A stretch of DNA of 64,000 nucleotides from Paenibacillus sp. FSL R5-0341 (GTDB lineage: Bacteria; Bacillota; Bacilli; Paenibacillales; Paenibacillaceae), in NCBI RefSeq assembly GCF_037975235.1, contig NZ_CP150241.1, positions 4,898,001 to 4,962,000 of the forward strand. Direction: 5' to 3'. Shown piece after piece: positions 9,424 to 18,086 of the stretch; position 1 is the stretch's first letter; the number at the start of each line of letters is the position of its first letter. The notes under the pieces were generated by a model. That model saw only the letters and a list, made by a program, of their open reading frames with translations. It ran no database searches and was not told where the DNA came from. A program made the translations under genes and the position numbers.

Positions 9424-10422
9424 CTAATAGAGGCCTTCGCCTTCATTCAATTTCTTCACAATCAGATTCACCGTCACCAGCAAAATCACATTGATCACCG
9501 AGTTGAACAATCCTACTGCGGCAGAATAAGCGTAATCTCCAGACTGTAACCCCACCTTGTAGACATACGTGGCAATAATCTCGGAGGAAGGCAGGTTCAT
9601 GGACGTCTGCATCAGATAGGCCTTCTCAAATCCAATGGACATAATGCCACCCGCTGCAAGAATAAAGACGATAGCCATAATCGGACGAATCGTTGGAAGG
9701 TCAATGTGGCGAATACGCTGAAGGAGATTGGCTCCATCCAGATTAGCCGCATTGTGAAGCTCTGGATCAACATTGGCTAAAGCTGCGACGTAAATGATCG
9801 AAGCCCAACCCGCTCCAGTCCAGATATCGGACAAAATGTAGATCCAGCGGAAATATTCCGGTTCAGACATGAACATGATTGGCTGACCTGTAATCCATGT
9901 GGCTAATTGATTAATCGGCCCTGTCGGTGAGAGGAAGATGAACAACATACCCACCACGACAACAACCGAGATGAAATTGGGTGCATACAGAAACAATTGA
10001 ATATTTTTCTTGATGCCAGCTTTGCGTACCTGATTCAGCATGAGTGCGAGTAAAATGGGCACCGGAAAACTGAATATCAATCCCAAAAAGCTGAGTTTAA
10101 GCGTATTCATTAAAATGATATCGAAATTGGGTGAAGCTATAAATTTCTCAAAATGCTTCAGTCCTACCCAATCACTACCCATGATGCCTTTGATCGGACT
10201 GAAATCCTTAAACGCAATGATGGCTCCGTACATCGGAATGTACTTGAAGATAAGAGTCAAAATTAAGGCCGGTGCAAGCAACATATATAAAAAGTAATTT
10301 TTTTTGAGCTGCTGCAACCTATGACCGCTTGTCGTCCTCACTTTCAGTACCCTTCCCTCGCCCTTTTTGCTGTCGGCTATGTTATCCAACACGATACCCC
10401 CGTTCATTCTAGAAGTTGACAA
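9424..10422 (-). CDS. ABC sugar permease, LplB type
   Basis: A permease of up to 332 residues with six membrane segments after a 40-residue polar leader. FKYIPMYGAIIAFKDF after the first helix is the LplB/YteP signature, and the EAA-type loop is ELHNAANLDGANLLQRIRHIDLP. It is the first gene of the operon, facing the LacI gene across a 400-bp control region. The start is uncertain: the frame opens at TTG 10422, an ATG lies at 10407, and a GTG at 10341 has the best ribosome-binding sequence (AGGGAAGGG). It acts with the LplC-type partner, whose gene starts 16 bp downstream. Confidence 0.88.
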   Translation of the reverse strand: MSTSRMNGGIVLDNIADSKKGEGRVLKVRTTSGHRLQQLKKNYFLYMLLAPALILTLIFKYIPMYGAIIAFKDFSPIKGIMGSDWVGLKHFEKFIASPNFDIILMNTLKLSFLGLIFSFPVPILLALMLNQVRKAGIKKNIQLFLYAPNFISVVVVVGMLFIFLSPTGPINQLATWITGQPIMFMSEPEYFRWIYILSDIWTGAGWASIIYVAALANVDPELHNAANLDGANLLQRIRHIDLPTIRPIMAIVFILAAGGIMSIGFEKAYLMQTSMNLPSSEIIATYVYKVGLQSGDYAYSAAVGLFNSVINVILLVTVNLIVKKLNEGEGLY

Positions 10423-10822
10423 TTGTTTTCAGTAAGGGCTTTCAATATTTACAATTGCCTATTTAATAATTTACAATTTATCAGTTATCTACGGATTTAG
10501 TCAATACGTTTTGTAAAAAATATTTGTGCATTTGATCACTTTATCTTTGCATCAATGTAACTAAAGAGGATTAAATTTGCATATATATAGTACTGAATCG
10601 TCAATACTAGCAAAGATATTTCTATAGCATTACTGTAATAGATCATCATTGTTACATAGTTAAAGAAACTTCTGGAACAATTATGAAAATAGAATTCGCC
10701 TATCTAAATGTAAATACAATTGTGCATTTGTAAAACAGAGATTGCTATTTGTCCCGTTCTATTATACATTTGACTTAGAGAAGATTATGGATGACTATTG
10801 AGGATTAGAGGTGAAGCATTAG
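10423..10822. promoter_or_regulatory. Divergent control region of the fructoside operon and lacI-type gene
   Basis: A 400-bp AT-rich region between divergent transcripts. An imperfect dyad, TACAATTGTGCATTTGTA, lies at 10715-10732 (7 of 9 half-site pairs match). Its core TTGTGCATTTG recurs exactly at 10524-10534, nearer the permease gene. Further TTTACAATT boxes lie at about 10448-10456 and 10470-10478. These are reasonable LacI-family operator candidates, one near each promoter. No gene of useful length is seen inside. Confidence 0.55.
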
Positions 10823-11899
10823 ATGGCTAAGGAAAAAGTCACGATACAAGACATCGCTGATGCTTTGGGGATCTCCAGGAACACGGCTTCCAAAGCATTA
10901 AACGATAGCGGAAACATCCCGGATGAGACCCGAAATCGTGTAATTAAAAAAGCAATTGAACTTAAATATAAGCAATTCGCCTACATGGAAAATGAGCTTG
11001 TTCTAACGAAGACTCCGGGCAATATCGCCCTGTTAACTGAAAACCTGCCGAATACATCTCACTTTGGTTCGTTGTTGATCAGTGGTTTGGAGAAAAGAAT
11101 CAGTGCGGAGGGATACAATCTCTCGATTCATATCGTGCGTGAAGACGATCAAGATACGCTTACACTTCCCAACAATTTTGATATCGCTAAAATAGACGGC
11201 ATCATTTGCATTGAATTATTTGATCTGGAATACACTCAATTGATTACCGATCTGGGCATCCCCACGATCTTTATCGATTGCGCTTCCAACATATGTTATC
11301 CCGAATTCCAAGCAGATTTGCTCCTTATGGAGAATGAACATAGCATCTATCAGATAACCAAAAAATTAATTGAGAGCGGCTTCACAAGTATCGGATTCGT
11401 GGGAGATTACAATCACTGCAAGAGCTTTAATGAACGATGGGTTGGATATCACCGTGCTATGCTGGAGGCGGGGTTGCAGGTGGACCTGTCTCATTGCATC
11501 CTGGATAATGATCGCCTGTGTTTCTCCAAGCCAGGATGGTTGAACCAGCGAGTGGCAGAGCTGGCCTCCCTACCTTCTGCTTACGTATGCGCTAATGACT
11601 TTTTAGCAGTTGATCTGATTCGGGCGTTAAAAGACAGAAATGTCGCTGTGCCACAGGATATTGCGATATGCGGATTCGATAATGCGCCCCAATCCCGAAT
11701 TATTGAGCCTGCATTAACGACCGTTCATATTTACAGTAATGAGATGGGCATCAAGGCTGCAGAGATGCTGTTATCCCGGATTAATAGCCCAACACAACCG
11801 TATCAGGTCTCACACATTGTGACCAAACCCATCATCAGGGAGTCTACGCCAGCAATCATGGCCGATCATTCTCAGATGGTTCATAGTTCTGCAAAATAA
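10823..11899 (+). CDS. LacI-family transcriptional regulator of the fructoside locus
   Basis: A 358-residue regulator. The N-terminal helix-turn-helix reads VTIQDIADALGISRNTASKALN (residues about 6-27), followed by the hinge helix and a periplasmic-binding-like sensor domain (AICGFDNAPQSRIIEPALTTVH near 285-306). LacI proteins bind a palindromic operator and release it or bind it tighter on sugar binding. The divergent position opposite the permease/GH32/fructokinase operon makes it the obvious local regulator, with a fructoside or its phosphorylated product as probable effector. The ATG is preceded by GAGGTGA. Confidence 0.92.
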   Translation: MAKEKVTIQDIADALGISRNTASKALNDSGNIPDETRNRVIKKAIELKYKQFAYMENELVLTKTPGNIALLTENLPNTSHFGSLLISGLEKRISAEGYNLSIHIVREDDQDTLTLPNNFDIAKIDGIICIELFDLEYTQLITDLGIPTIFIDCASNICYPEFQADLLLMENEHSIYQITKKLIESGFTSIGFVGDYNHCKSFNERWVGYHRAMLEAGLQVDLSHCILDNDRLCFSKPGWLNQRVAELASLPSAYVCANDFLAVDLIRALKDRNVAVPQDIAICGFDNAPQSRIIEPALTTVHIYSNEMGIKAAEMLLSRINSPTQPYQVSHIVTKPIIRESTPAIMADHSQMVHSSAK

Positions 11900-11948
11900 A
11901 AAAAACGTATGTCTCACGAGTAACAACTCGTGAAGCATACGTTTTTTT
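11900..11948. terminator. Bidirectional intrinsic terminator
   Basis: Arms AAACGTATG-TCT-CACGAGT and ACTCGTG-AAG-CATACGTTT form a long stem with an internal mismatch and an AACA loop. It is flanked by A-run and T-run, so it can end both the LacI gene (+) and the phosphorylase gene (-). Confidence 0.85.
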
Positions 11949-12017
11949 GTGGTTTCGATTTGGCTGGATGTAAACTCTATCCTATCCATCGCGGCCCACA
12001 TAAAGACAATCTCAGAA

Positions 12018-12836
12018 CTAGATCTCTTTCAAGATGCCTTTTACCAAACCGATAAAGGTTGTTTTCACTTGCGCAGCCACTTCAATAACTTCATCATGAC
12101 TTAACGGCTGATCCAGAATACCACAGGCCATGTTGGTCAGACAGGAAATGCCCAGTACCTTCATACCGCCATGAATGGCAACAATGGCTTCAGGTACCGT
12201 GGACATCCCCACAGCATCCGCACCCATCGTACGAATCATGCGAATCTCCGCTGGTGTCTCATATGCCGGGCCACTCCACCATGCATAGACACCTTGCTGC
12301 AGGCCAACATTTTGCTCTTTTGCAACCTTAAGGGCAATGCTGCGCAGTTCGCGATTGTACACCTGGGACACATCCGGGAAACGCACACCCAGTTCAGCGT
12401 TATTCGGTCCCATCAACGGGTTATTACCCACCAGGTTAATATGATCTGTAATAAGCATCAGTTGGCCCGGTTCAAAGCTTGTGTTGATCGCTCCGCAGGC
12501 ATTGGTGATAAGCAATTGTTCAACACCCAGCGCCTTCATGATGCGAACCGGAAATGTCACTTCATCCAGTGTAAAACCTTCATAATAATGAAGACGCCCC
12601 TTCATTGCTACAACCGTTTTGCCCATCAGTTCACCAATAACCAATTCATTGGCATGACCGATAGCCTCCGATTGGGCGAAATACGGAATCTCTGTATACG
12701 GAATAACGGTCGCGTTTTCAATCTCATCCGCAAGCGCTCCCAGTCCTGACCCCAGAATCATGCCTACGGCAGGTTTGGTATGGATTCGGTTTAATATGTA
12801 ATCTCTTGCTTTCTGAATATGTGCGGATTGATGCAT
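12018..12836 (-). CDS. punA: Purine nucleoside phosphorylase (trimeric type)
   Basis: A 272-residue cytoplasmic enzyme of the trimeric PNP family (PunA/PupG). It splits guanosine, inosine and deoxy forms with phosphate to give base and ribose-1-phosphate. Visible signatures are ILGSGLGALAD (phosphate loop, near 27-37), GRLHYYEG (near 80-87), ITNACGAIN (near 110), the SGPAYETPAEIRM loop (near 187-199), and MGADAVGMSTVPEAIVA (near 203-219). Length is normal. CAGGAGG lies upstream of the ATG. It appears monocistronic. No purine riboswitch is seen in the upstream 150 bp. Confidence 0.95.
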   Translation of the reverse strand: MHQSAHIQKARDYILNRIHTKPAVGMILGSGLGALADEIENATVIPYTEIPYFAQSEAIGHANELVIGELMGKTVVAMKGRLHYYEGFTLDEVTFPVRIMKALGVEQLLITNACGAINTSFEPGQLMLITDHINLVGNNPLMGPNNAELGVRFPDVSQVYNRELRSIALKVAKEQNVGLQQGVYAWWSGPAYETPAEIRMIRTMGADAVGMSTVPEAIVAIHGGMKVLGISCLTNMACGILDQPLSHDEVIEVAAQVKTTFIGLVKGILKEI

Positions 12837-12953
12837 AATGATATCCTCCTGATGATCTGAATTGAGTTAACGAAAACTGAGTTAATGAGGTGCTACTCAT
12901 CAAGTGTAATGAACAATGGTCTTGATGTAAATGGAAGCTGTTCTATATGCAAT

Positions 12954-12983
12954 AAAAAAACGACCCTATGCTCCAGAATCGTT
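12954..12983 (-). terminator. Intrinsic terminator of the 56-residue membrane gene
   Basis: On the minus strand AACGATTCT pairs with AGGGTCGTT (two G-U pairs) around a short loop, followed by seven T. It lies 19 bp past the stop at 13002. Confidence 0.7.
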
Positions 12984-13001
12984 TAAAAACATGGACATCC
13001 C

Positions 13002-13172
13002 CTAATCCAATGTATATTTGTTTCTACTTTTCATGTAATCGATTGTCATGATCAGCAACAGCATGAATGTAGCAAACATCAGCGGTTGGGCAAAAGTACC
13101 TTCTTCAAAGATAAAATAACTAAATATAAAATTTCCGGCAAAAGTAATTAAGTAGTTTCGGATGTAATCCAT
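13002..13172 (-). CDS. Small membrane protein, 56 residues, unknown
   Basis: A short reading frame, MDYIRNYLIT through KYTLD, with two hydrophobic segments (about residues 7-22 and 29-44) separated by an acidic EEGTF turn, and a positively charged tail MKSRNK. The pattern is a two-helix hairpin membrane protein. The ribosome-binding site is weak (GAGATGAGAAG), but an intrinsic terminator follows its stop directly, which supports a real transcript. It sits alone between the phosphorylase and xylanase genes. No function can be assigned. Confidence 0.6.
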   Translation of the reverse strand: MDYIRNYLITFAGNFIFSYFIFEEGTFAQPLMFATFMLLLIMTIDYMKSRNKYTLD

Positions 13173-13324
13173 CTTCTCATCTCATTTCAGGAAAGAATTT
13201 GGTTCACCATTTCTTCAACCTTATCACATAATTCCATTTAATACCATATCCTTATCATCCACACAAATCAACGCCTCGATCATGCACGAGATAGCCCTAC
13301 TGTATAATCTATATCGACTACAGC

Positions 13325-13351
13325 AAAAAATCGGCCACATCGTGACCGATT
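13325..13351 (-). terminator. Intrinsic terminator of the xylanase gene
   Basis: On the minus strand ATCGGTCAC pairs with GTGGCCGAT (one G-U pair) and is followed by TTTTTT, 20 bp after the xylanase stop. Confidence 0.8.
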
Positions 13352-13370
13352 CTCTCCACTTCCCTGATGT

Positions 13371-14372
13371 TCAGGTCATAGGGTTAATGATACGCCAAAA
13401 TGATTCCTTTGGCTGCAAATGTTGATCAAATACAAAGGGCCAATTTTTACGTCCACGTACCGGGAAATGATCCAACCAGGTATAATTGTCCGCTACTCCC
13501 CAGAATGTCACAGAGGTGATGGAGGATTTATACTCACGGAACAGATCGAAGATTTCTTCATAGCGACGCTCCTGCAACTCGGCCATTTCCGAAGTGGGCG
13601 CAGTGAGATCGGTCCGACGATCCTCATAACGAAACACCGACAAGTCCAGCTCGGTAACATGCAACTGTACATCCAGTGAAGCGTATCGTTCAATAGCCAT
13701 TCGGATTTCTTCAATGGAAGGACCATGGATATTCCAGTGCCCCTGCATGCCGATTCCATGTACAGGTGCTCCCTTGTCCAACAAAGAGCGCACTAGATTG
13801 TATATTTTCTCCCGTTTGACCGGATCCGTCTCATTATAATCATTATAGAAAAGTAAGGCATTCGGGTCTGCTTCATGAGCCATGCTAAATGCTTGCTGTA
13901 AGTAGTCTTCCCCCACCAGCTCTAACCACTTCGTGTCCCGCATGAACAGGTCTGTCTTGTCTTCAACAGCTTCATTAACAACATCCCACGCGTATATTTG
14001 CCCCTTATACCGACCTACTACCGTATCAATATGTTGCTTCAAGCGAGATAATAGCAGCTCTCTGGAAGCAGGAGCACCTGAGGTATCCTCAAAGACCCAT
14101 TTCGATGTCTGATTATGCCAGACCAACGTATGTCCACGAACCGCAATTCCTTGGGCAACGGCAAAATCAACAATTTTATCCGCCGCCTCAAAAGTATACC
14201 GATCCTCTTCCGGGTGAATTTCTTCAAATTTCATCTGATTTTCAGCCGTGATGCTATTGAAGTGTTTGGCGATGAAATCCCCTTCGGACTGCAACATTCT
14301 GGTATGTACAGCAGCACCTATTTTGAACGTATTAGCGTAAGCAGCATGTAGTGATGGAATTTCGGTTGGCAT
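13371..14372 (-). CDS. xynA: Intracellular endo-1,4-beta-xylanase, GH10
   Basis: A 333-residue single-domain GH10 enzyme. The acid/base Glu134 is in WDVVNEAVED and the nucleophile Glu241 in HVTELDL; other family landmarks are ITAENQMKFE (43-51) and RGHTLVWHNQ (79-88). There is no signal peptide and no carbohydrate-binding module, so it belongs to the intracellular GH10 type that trims imported xylo-oligosaccharides rather than polymeric xylan. GGAGG precedes the ATG. It stands alone, but the GH43 enzyme 5.5 kb away is a plausible functional partner. Confidence 0.95.
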   Translation of the reverse strand: MPTEIPSLHAAYANTFKIGAAVHTRMLQSEGDFIAKHFNSITAENQMKFEEIHPEEDRYTFEAADKIVDFAVAQGIAVRGHTLVWHNQTSKWVFEDTSGAPASRELLLSRLKQHIDTVVGRYKGQIYAWDVVNEAVEDKTDLFMRDTKWLELVGEDYLQQAFSMAHEADPNALLFYNDYNETDPVKREKIYNLVRSLLDKGAPVHGIGMQGHWNIHGPSIEEIRMAIERYASLDVQLHVTELDLSVFRYEDRRTDLTAPTSEMAELQERRYEEIFDLFREYKSSITSVTFWGVADNYTWLDHFPVRGRKNWPFVFDQHLQPKESFWRIINPMT

Positions 14373-14611
14373 TTACAATTCCTCCCTGCCATTTTTTATC
14401 CATCATATCGCTTGTTGAATACGCTTACAATGAACAAATTATACTTCTTCCCCCTCATATTTAACTATTTATAATCCTCGACCGTGTTTGCACAACAAAA
14501 ACACCTCCACGTATGTCCGACTGCTCATCGCAACAGAACATTAATCTGAAGGTATTTTGTGATCGGGATGTTCATATAAATTCAACTCATGTACAAAGAG
14601 GGTATGAAGCG

Positions 14612-14959
14612 TTACAACTTGTCTACCTGTAACAAGGTCACCTGTTTCACTGTGCATGCTGGGTTAATTTGCTCCTCGGACAGAATGTTCAGCTTGATCA
14701 GGCTTTTCAGCTTATGGCTGTCTACCTTGGACAACAATCGCCAGATGTCCGGGTCTGGAAGAGAAGCATACAGCTTCTGATCATCGTATTCCTTCCGGTT
14801 CTGCAGCACTGTTTTCACGGTGTAACCACCAACCTGCGTCTCATAGACCCCTTGTTCTGCACAATACGCAACAATCTCATCTCGTAGTACAGACAACTGC
14901 TGCTCAATATCTTTTTGCTGCTGCTTCAGTTCAAAGTAGATTTTCACTCTCTGCTCCAT
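14612..14959 (-). CDS. Hypothetical protein with N-terminal coiled coil
   Basis: A 115-residue soluble protein. The first 40 residues (EQRVKIYFELKQQQKDIEQQLSVLRDEI region) are heptad-like and should form a coiled coil; the rest is mixed, ending in TVKQVTLLQVDKL. The motif RKEYDDQKLYASLPDPDIWRL is distinctive but I cannot link it to a named family. Start ATG 14959 is preferred, as GAGGAG is ten bases upstream; a GTG at 14968 is too close to it. Monocistronic; no function can be suggested. Confidence 0.65.
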   Translation of the reverse strand: MEQRVKIYFELKQQQKDIEQQLSVLRDEIVAYCAEQGVYETQVGGYTVKTVLQNRKEYDDQKLYASLPDPDIWRLLSKVDSHKLKSLIKLNILSEEQINPACTVKQVTLLQVDKL

Positions 14960-15094
14960 ATCGATCACGCTCCTCTACTATCATAGGTATGCGAGGATCG
15001 CTAGTTTAGGACTGGCTATTTATTTTATTTGAAAAAAGTGGTCTTTCCATTACTTAATCGTATACTGTCGTCATTGTGTATCCCCGTATTACGA

Positions 15095-15967
15095 TTACAG
15101 CAGGTGTTCATTCAAATATGGATTATGGACAGCCATGCTGTGAACCCTTTCCATTACATCTGGCCCCATGGGTACATCCCCAACGCGCTTTAACAGAATC
15201 CAGCGAAGACAAGCTATTGCTCCAAAAACCTGCTCCTCTTCCAGCGTGTACGTATAACTTGCAGAACGTGCAAATTGAGCGTGATACATCTCGCCGTAAC
15301 TTTCCCCATTATAGATGGTGATCAGAAACACAGACCATGCCATATCGTACCTTGGATCACCGTATTGGCCGTTAGTCCAATCGATAATGGTGTAATCGCC
15401 TTCCATTTCAAGAATGTTTCCCAGATTATAATCACCATGAATCAAACAGTCCTGTCTGATTTGGACATGCTGAATCAGGTTTGCGAGATGCTGATGAATA
15501 TCTTCATGTGACTGCATTTGAGGAAAAAAGTATTCAACAAAATCATACCTGGATATGTATTCTCCATCGTCTCCAGCACTCACTTCATTCACCGGATAAC
15601 GATGGACCTCCATTAATCGCTCAGCCAAATGTGTCAGTTTGGTTTGTGTTAATTGGGTAACCGGCTTTCCATCATAGCTCGTTAACAGCACTTGATTCTC
15701 TTGCTCGTCTAATCCCCAACCGTAGGGTTCAGAAACACGAATTCCACTTTGATAAAGCTTGGACAATAATCGATATTGTTTGGCGATATCCGGTTTGGAA
15801 TCCTTGTCCCAGACTTTCAATACGTACCGCTGATCATTCATTTCGATTCTCATCACACTCGCTTCCAGTCCAGGTGGCAAGGGAATGATCTGAACCTCCT
15901 GTTCAATGACCTGCTGGATACGTTCGTCCAGTTCTATCCAATTCATCCGGCTAAGTTGAATCGTCAT
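15095..15967 (-). CDS. Aminoglycoside phosphotransferase-fold kinase (APH family)
   Basis: A 290-residue protein with the choline/aminoglycoside kinase fold. The catalytic loop reads LIHGDYNLGNIL (about 176-187) and the metal-binding motif IIDWTNGQYGDPRYDMAW (about 195-212). These are the APH Brenner-type motifs. Members phosphorylate small hydroxylated compounds; many chromosomal copies in this phylum are not resistance genes, so drug resistance should not be assumed. The ATG has AAGGAGG upstream. The DinB gene lies 37 bp upstream on the same strand. Confidence 0.88.
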   Translation of the reverse strand: MTIQLSRMNWIELDERIQQVIEQEVQIIPLPPGLEASVMRIEMNDQRYVLKVWDKDSKPDIAKQYRLLSKLYQSGIRVSEPYGWGLDEQENQVLLTSYDGKPVTQLTQTKLTHLAERLMEVHRYPVNEVSAGDDGEYISRYDFVEYFFPQMQSHEDIHQHLANLIQHVQIRQDCLIHGDYNLGNILEMEGDYTIIDWTNGQYGDPRYDMAWSVFLITIYNGESYGEMYHAQFARSASYTYTLEEEQVFGAIACLRWILLKRVGDVPMGPDVMERVHSMAVHNPYLNEHLL

Positions 15968-16004
15968 CGTTCTCCTCCTTCCATGTTATGACAGCATCTC
16001 CCTG

Positions 16005-16484
16005 TTAATCAGGTATGATCAGACCTTTGCCAATGACGTTGGCGGATACTGGCTGTTTGCCCAATTCTCTGGCCCATACCGACAGCTGTCCCATATGGTG
16101 GATCTCATGGGCGATCACATGTCGCATAACTTCTCCCCATGAATCTGTAGCGACTTTGCCAGCTGAGCGATGATCAATATAAGCTCTTTTTTCCATACTC
16201 GGCTCCCATGCTGTAATAAATGCCTCTACATCAGGACGTAATTTGCTATCCAATCGTCTTACCGCCTCAAGATTCTGGTAGTTTGCAAAATCTTCCGCAT
16301 CATCCGGTTTGCCCTGAAGCAATTGAAGCCAGCTCCACTCTACATCAATGATATGAAAAAACGTCTGTAATATGTTGCCTACTCCGCCCGTACGAGGCCG
16401 AAGCAATTCTTCAAGCGGTACATCTTCACACCACACATACCATTGCTCACGCACCATCCAGTTATAACGAAAGAAGCTTTCCAT
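16005..16484 (-). CDS. DinB-family protein
   Basis: A 159-residue four-helix-bundle protein of the DinB/YfiT superfamily. The likely metal-binding histidines are in LQTFFHIIDVEWSW (near 39-52) and HVIAHEIHHMGQL (near 128-140). Some family members are damage-inducible, others are bacillithiol- or mycothiol-dependent transferases; which applies here is not evident. AAAGGGG lies upstream of the ATG. It precedes the APH-like kinase in the same direction. Confidence 0.9.
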   Translation of the reverse strand: MESFFRYNWMVREQWYVWCEDVPLEELLRPRTGGVGNILQTFFHIIDVEWSWLQLLQGKPDDAEDFANYQNLEAVRRLDSKLRPDVEAFITAWEPSMEKRAYIDHRSAGKVATDSWGEVMRHVIAHEIHHMGQLSVWARELGKQPVSANVIGKGLIIPD

Positions 16485-16552
16485 TGGTATATTCCCCTTT
16501 ATCGATGTTTTTCATAGAGATTTGATCAATTCTGTATCGGCAAAGGTATCCT

Positions 16553-16769
16553 CCGAATGTTTACACTGGCCACTACGATGACAGAACAACCTTCCGATCG
16601 CTGTTATTCCCAGATTTTTTTGATTCATTTTATGATGGTAAACTCCGGGGATAAGCCTATGCTTCCGATGTAGCTTTCTTTCAGAAAGCTTTTAGGCGAA
16701 CACTTCGCTTCTTCAGTTTTTTTTCTGTCCTCTCCGTTTCGTGTAACTATTCAGTTCAAATTTATATAG
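16553..16769. repeat. Dispersed intergenic repeat, copy 1
   Basis: About 215 bp. It shares long blocks with the elements at 33467-33665 and 49771-49990, including GATGACAGAACAACCTTCCG, GATCGCTGTTAT, GCTTCCGATG, AGAAAGCTTTTAGG and CTTCTTCAG. Its ends carry degraded inverted repeats (TTTACAC on the left, GTGTAAC-TTCAGTTCAAATTTATATAG on the right). The right end runs into the gene at 16762-17040 and supplies its stop codon. The element fills nearly all of the gap between that gene and the DinB gene. Confidence 0.8.
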
Positions 16770-17040
16770 TTAATTTCTTTTTTATATACAAGATCACATG
16801 AATACCTGTATAAATAAGCAGAACATTGAACAAATATAGAAGTACATTTAAAGAGATGCCAGATATAAACCAGATCGTTCCCTCAGAATTAGCATAATGA
16901 TAATCCGTAAAGAATCGGATCGGGAAACCATACTCTGTTCGGAGCGGTCCATCTTCAGTATGTAAAGTTCCAGGAATGCATATGATGGCTAATACAGCAA
17001 GCCAGGCTGATAGATTCATTATTCTTTTGTTAATCGTCAA
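16762..17040 (-). CDS. Small membrane protein, 92 residues
   Basis: Two strongly hydrophobic segments (about residues 9-26 and 57-85) flank a polar loop with the sequence TEDGPLRTEYGFPIRFFTDYH. The TTG start at 17040 has GAGGAGAGG five bases upstream; an ATG eight codons on lacks one. It is the last gene of a leftward run with the genes up to 19096. Its final two codons and stop lie inside the terminal sequence of repeat copy 1, so its original C-terminus may have been altered by the element. Function unknown. Confidence 0.65.
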   Translation of the reverse strand: MTINKRIMNLSAWLAVLAIICIPGTLHTEDGPLRTEYGFPIRFFTDYHYANSEGTIWFISGISLNVLLYLFNVLLIYTGIHVILYIKKKLTI

Positions 17041-17052
17041 TACCTCTCCTCC

Positions 17053-17535
17053 TCATTCATCCTTAACGGGATCTTTACCAAAATATGTCCCTTCCAACTT
17101 TTGATCCAAAAAGTCTCTTAAGTCCTTTTGATCAAGTATATATTTCGAATCTCTATTAAATCTGCTTTTTCTGGATACAATAATCTGCTTCCGATTGTAT
17201 TGAATCGTAATTTCAGCGTTATGCTTTAATTTCAAAGCAATTCCTGCACTTATGCTTCCTGTGACATCATCTACTGGTATTTTGGATGATTCCGGAGCTG
17301 CATTCAGCCAGCCGACTATACGGCTAATGTCTTCTTTACTTAACGTAACATTGTCAATGCTAACGTGTGCTCCACCGTCGCCTGTCCTGGTGTACACGGC
17401 TATGCTCATCTCTGTGCTTATCACTTGATTTCTTGAAATCGGCTTATTTGGATCTGGATTACTCGTGATTAGAAAATACAGAAACATGATTGCCGCACCT
17501 ACGAAAAGCCAGAATCGCCTAAGTTTTCCTAGCAT
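17053..17535 (-). CDS. Membrane-anchored hypothetical protein
   Basis: A 160-residue protein with one N-terminal hydrophobic helix (about residues 6-24) and a polar domain that should be outside the cell. Start 17535 is chosen because its ATG overlaps the stop of the isochorismatase gene (TAATG) and GGAGAATG lies upstream; the frame opens 58 codons earlier but only inside that gene. The sequence has no motif I recognise. Translational coupling to the isochorismatase suggests co-expression, not necessarily shared function. Confidence 0.65.
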   Translation of the reverse strand: MLGKLRRFWLFVGAAIMFLYFLITSNPDPNKPISRNQVISTEMSIAVYTRTGDGGAHVSIDNVTLSKEDISRIVGWLNAAPESSKIPVDDVTGSISAGIALKLKHNAEITIQYNRKQIIVSRKSRFNRDSKYILDQKDLRDFLDQKLEGTYFGKDPVKDE

Positions 17536-18056
17536 TAAAGCGCATTCTCCGTATCCACCACGTTGGCAAACAGTCTCAGTACCGTATTGTGATGTTCTAT
17601 AATCTGATCCGCTTGAAGTGCGTTTGAATTCCACGTGCTGTGCGCATCTTGAACCAGATTGACCGTGTATCCCAGACTGTATGCTCTGCGGCAAGTCGTG
17701 TCTACACATACCTCTGTCTGCATTCCCGTAAGGACTAACTCCTTCACGCCACTTTCTTGCAATTTCAGATGCAGATTGGTTTCGTGAAACGAATCCGGTG
17801 TCTCTTTTTCGATAACAAGGTCACCAGATATAGGTGCAATAGACGGATGAATGGCCCACCCTGAAGTTCCTCGTTCCAGTGGACTGCCTGCTCCTTCACT
17901 GTGCTGGATATATATGATGAAATGCCCTGCTTCACGGGCCTTGGCCATTAACATCTGGATCTTCTGAAGTAACTGTTCCCCCTGATATACAGGATCTGCT
18001 TCATCAAACATCGCTACCTGTACGTCAATGATTAGAAGTGCACAATGCGTTGTCAC
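17535..18056 (-). CDS. Cysteine hydrolase, isochorismatase family
   Basis: A 173-residue isochorismatase-fold hydrolase. The catalytic triad is visible: Asp in LLIIDVQ near residue 11, a Lys in the VIEKETPDSF loop near 85, and Cys in GMQTEVCVDTT near 118. Family members cleave isochorismate, nicotinamide or other amides; the fold alone does not tell which. The GTG at 18056 is chosen because AGGAGG lies eight bases before it; the frame opens with TTG at 18080. It overlaps the next gene by one base. Confidence 0.9.
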   Translation of the reverse strand: MTTHCALLIIDVQVAMFDEADPVYQGEQLLQKIQMLMAKAREAGHFIIYIQHSEGAGSPLERGTSGWAIHPSIAPISGDLVIEKETPDSFHETNLHLKLQESGVKELVLTGMQTEVCVDTTCRRAYSLGYTVNLVQDAHSTWNSNALQADQIIEHHNTVLRLFANVVDTENAL

Positions 18057-18086
18057 TTTGCTTTCCTCCTGACGAATCAATATAAT

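Noticed and set aside
15095-15967. Aminoglycoside resistance gene
   Set aside because: Kinase motifs show the fold only; nothing in sequence or context supports a drug substrate.
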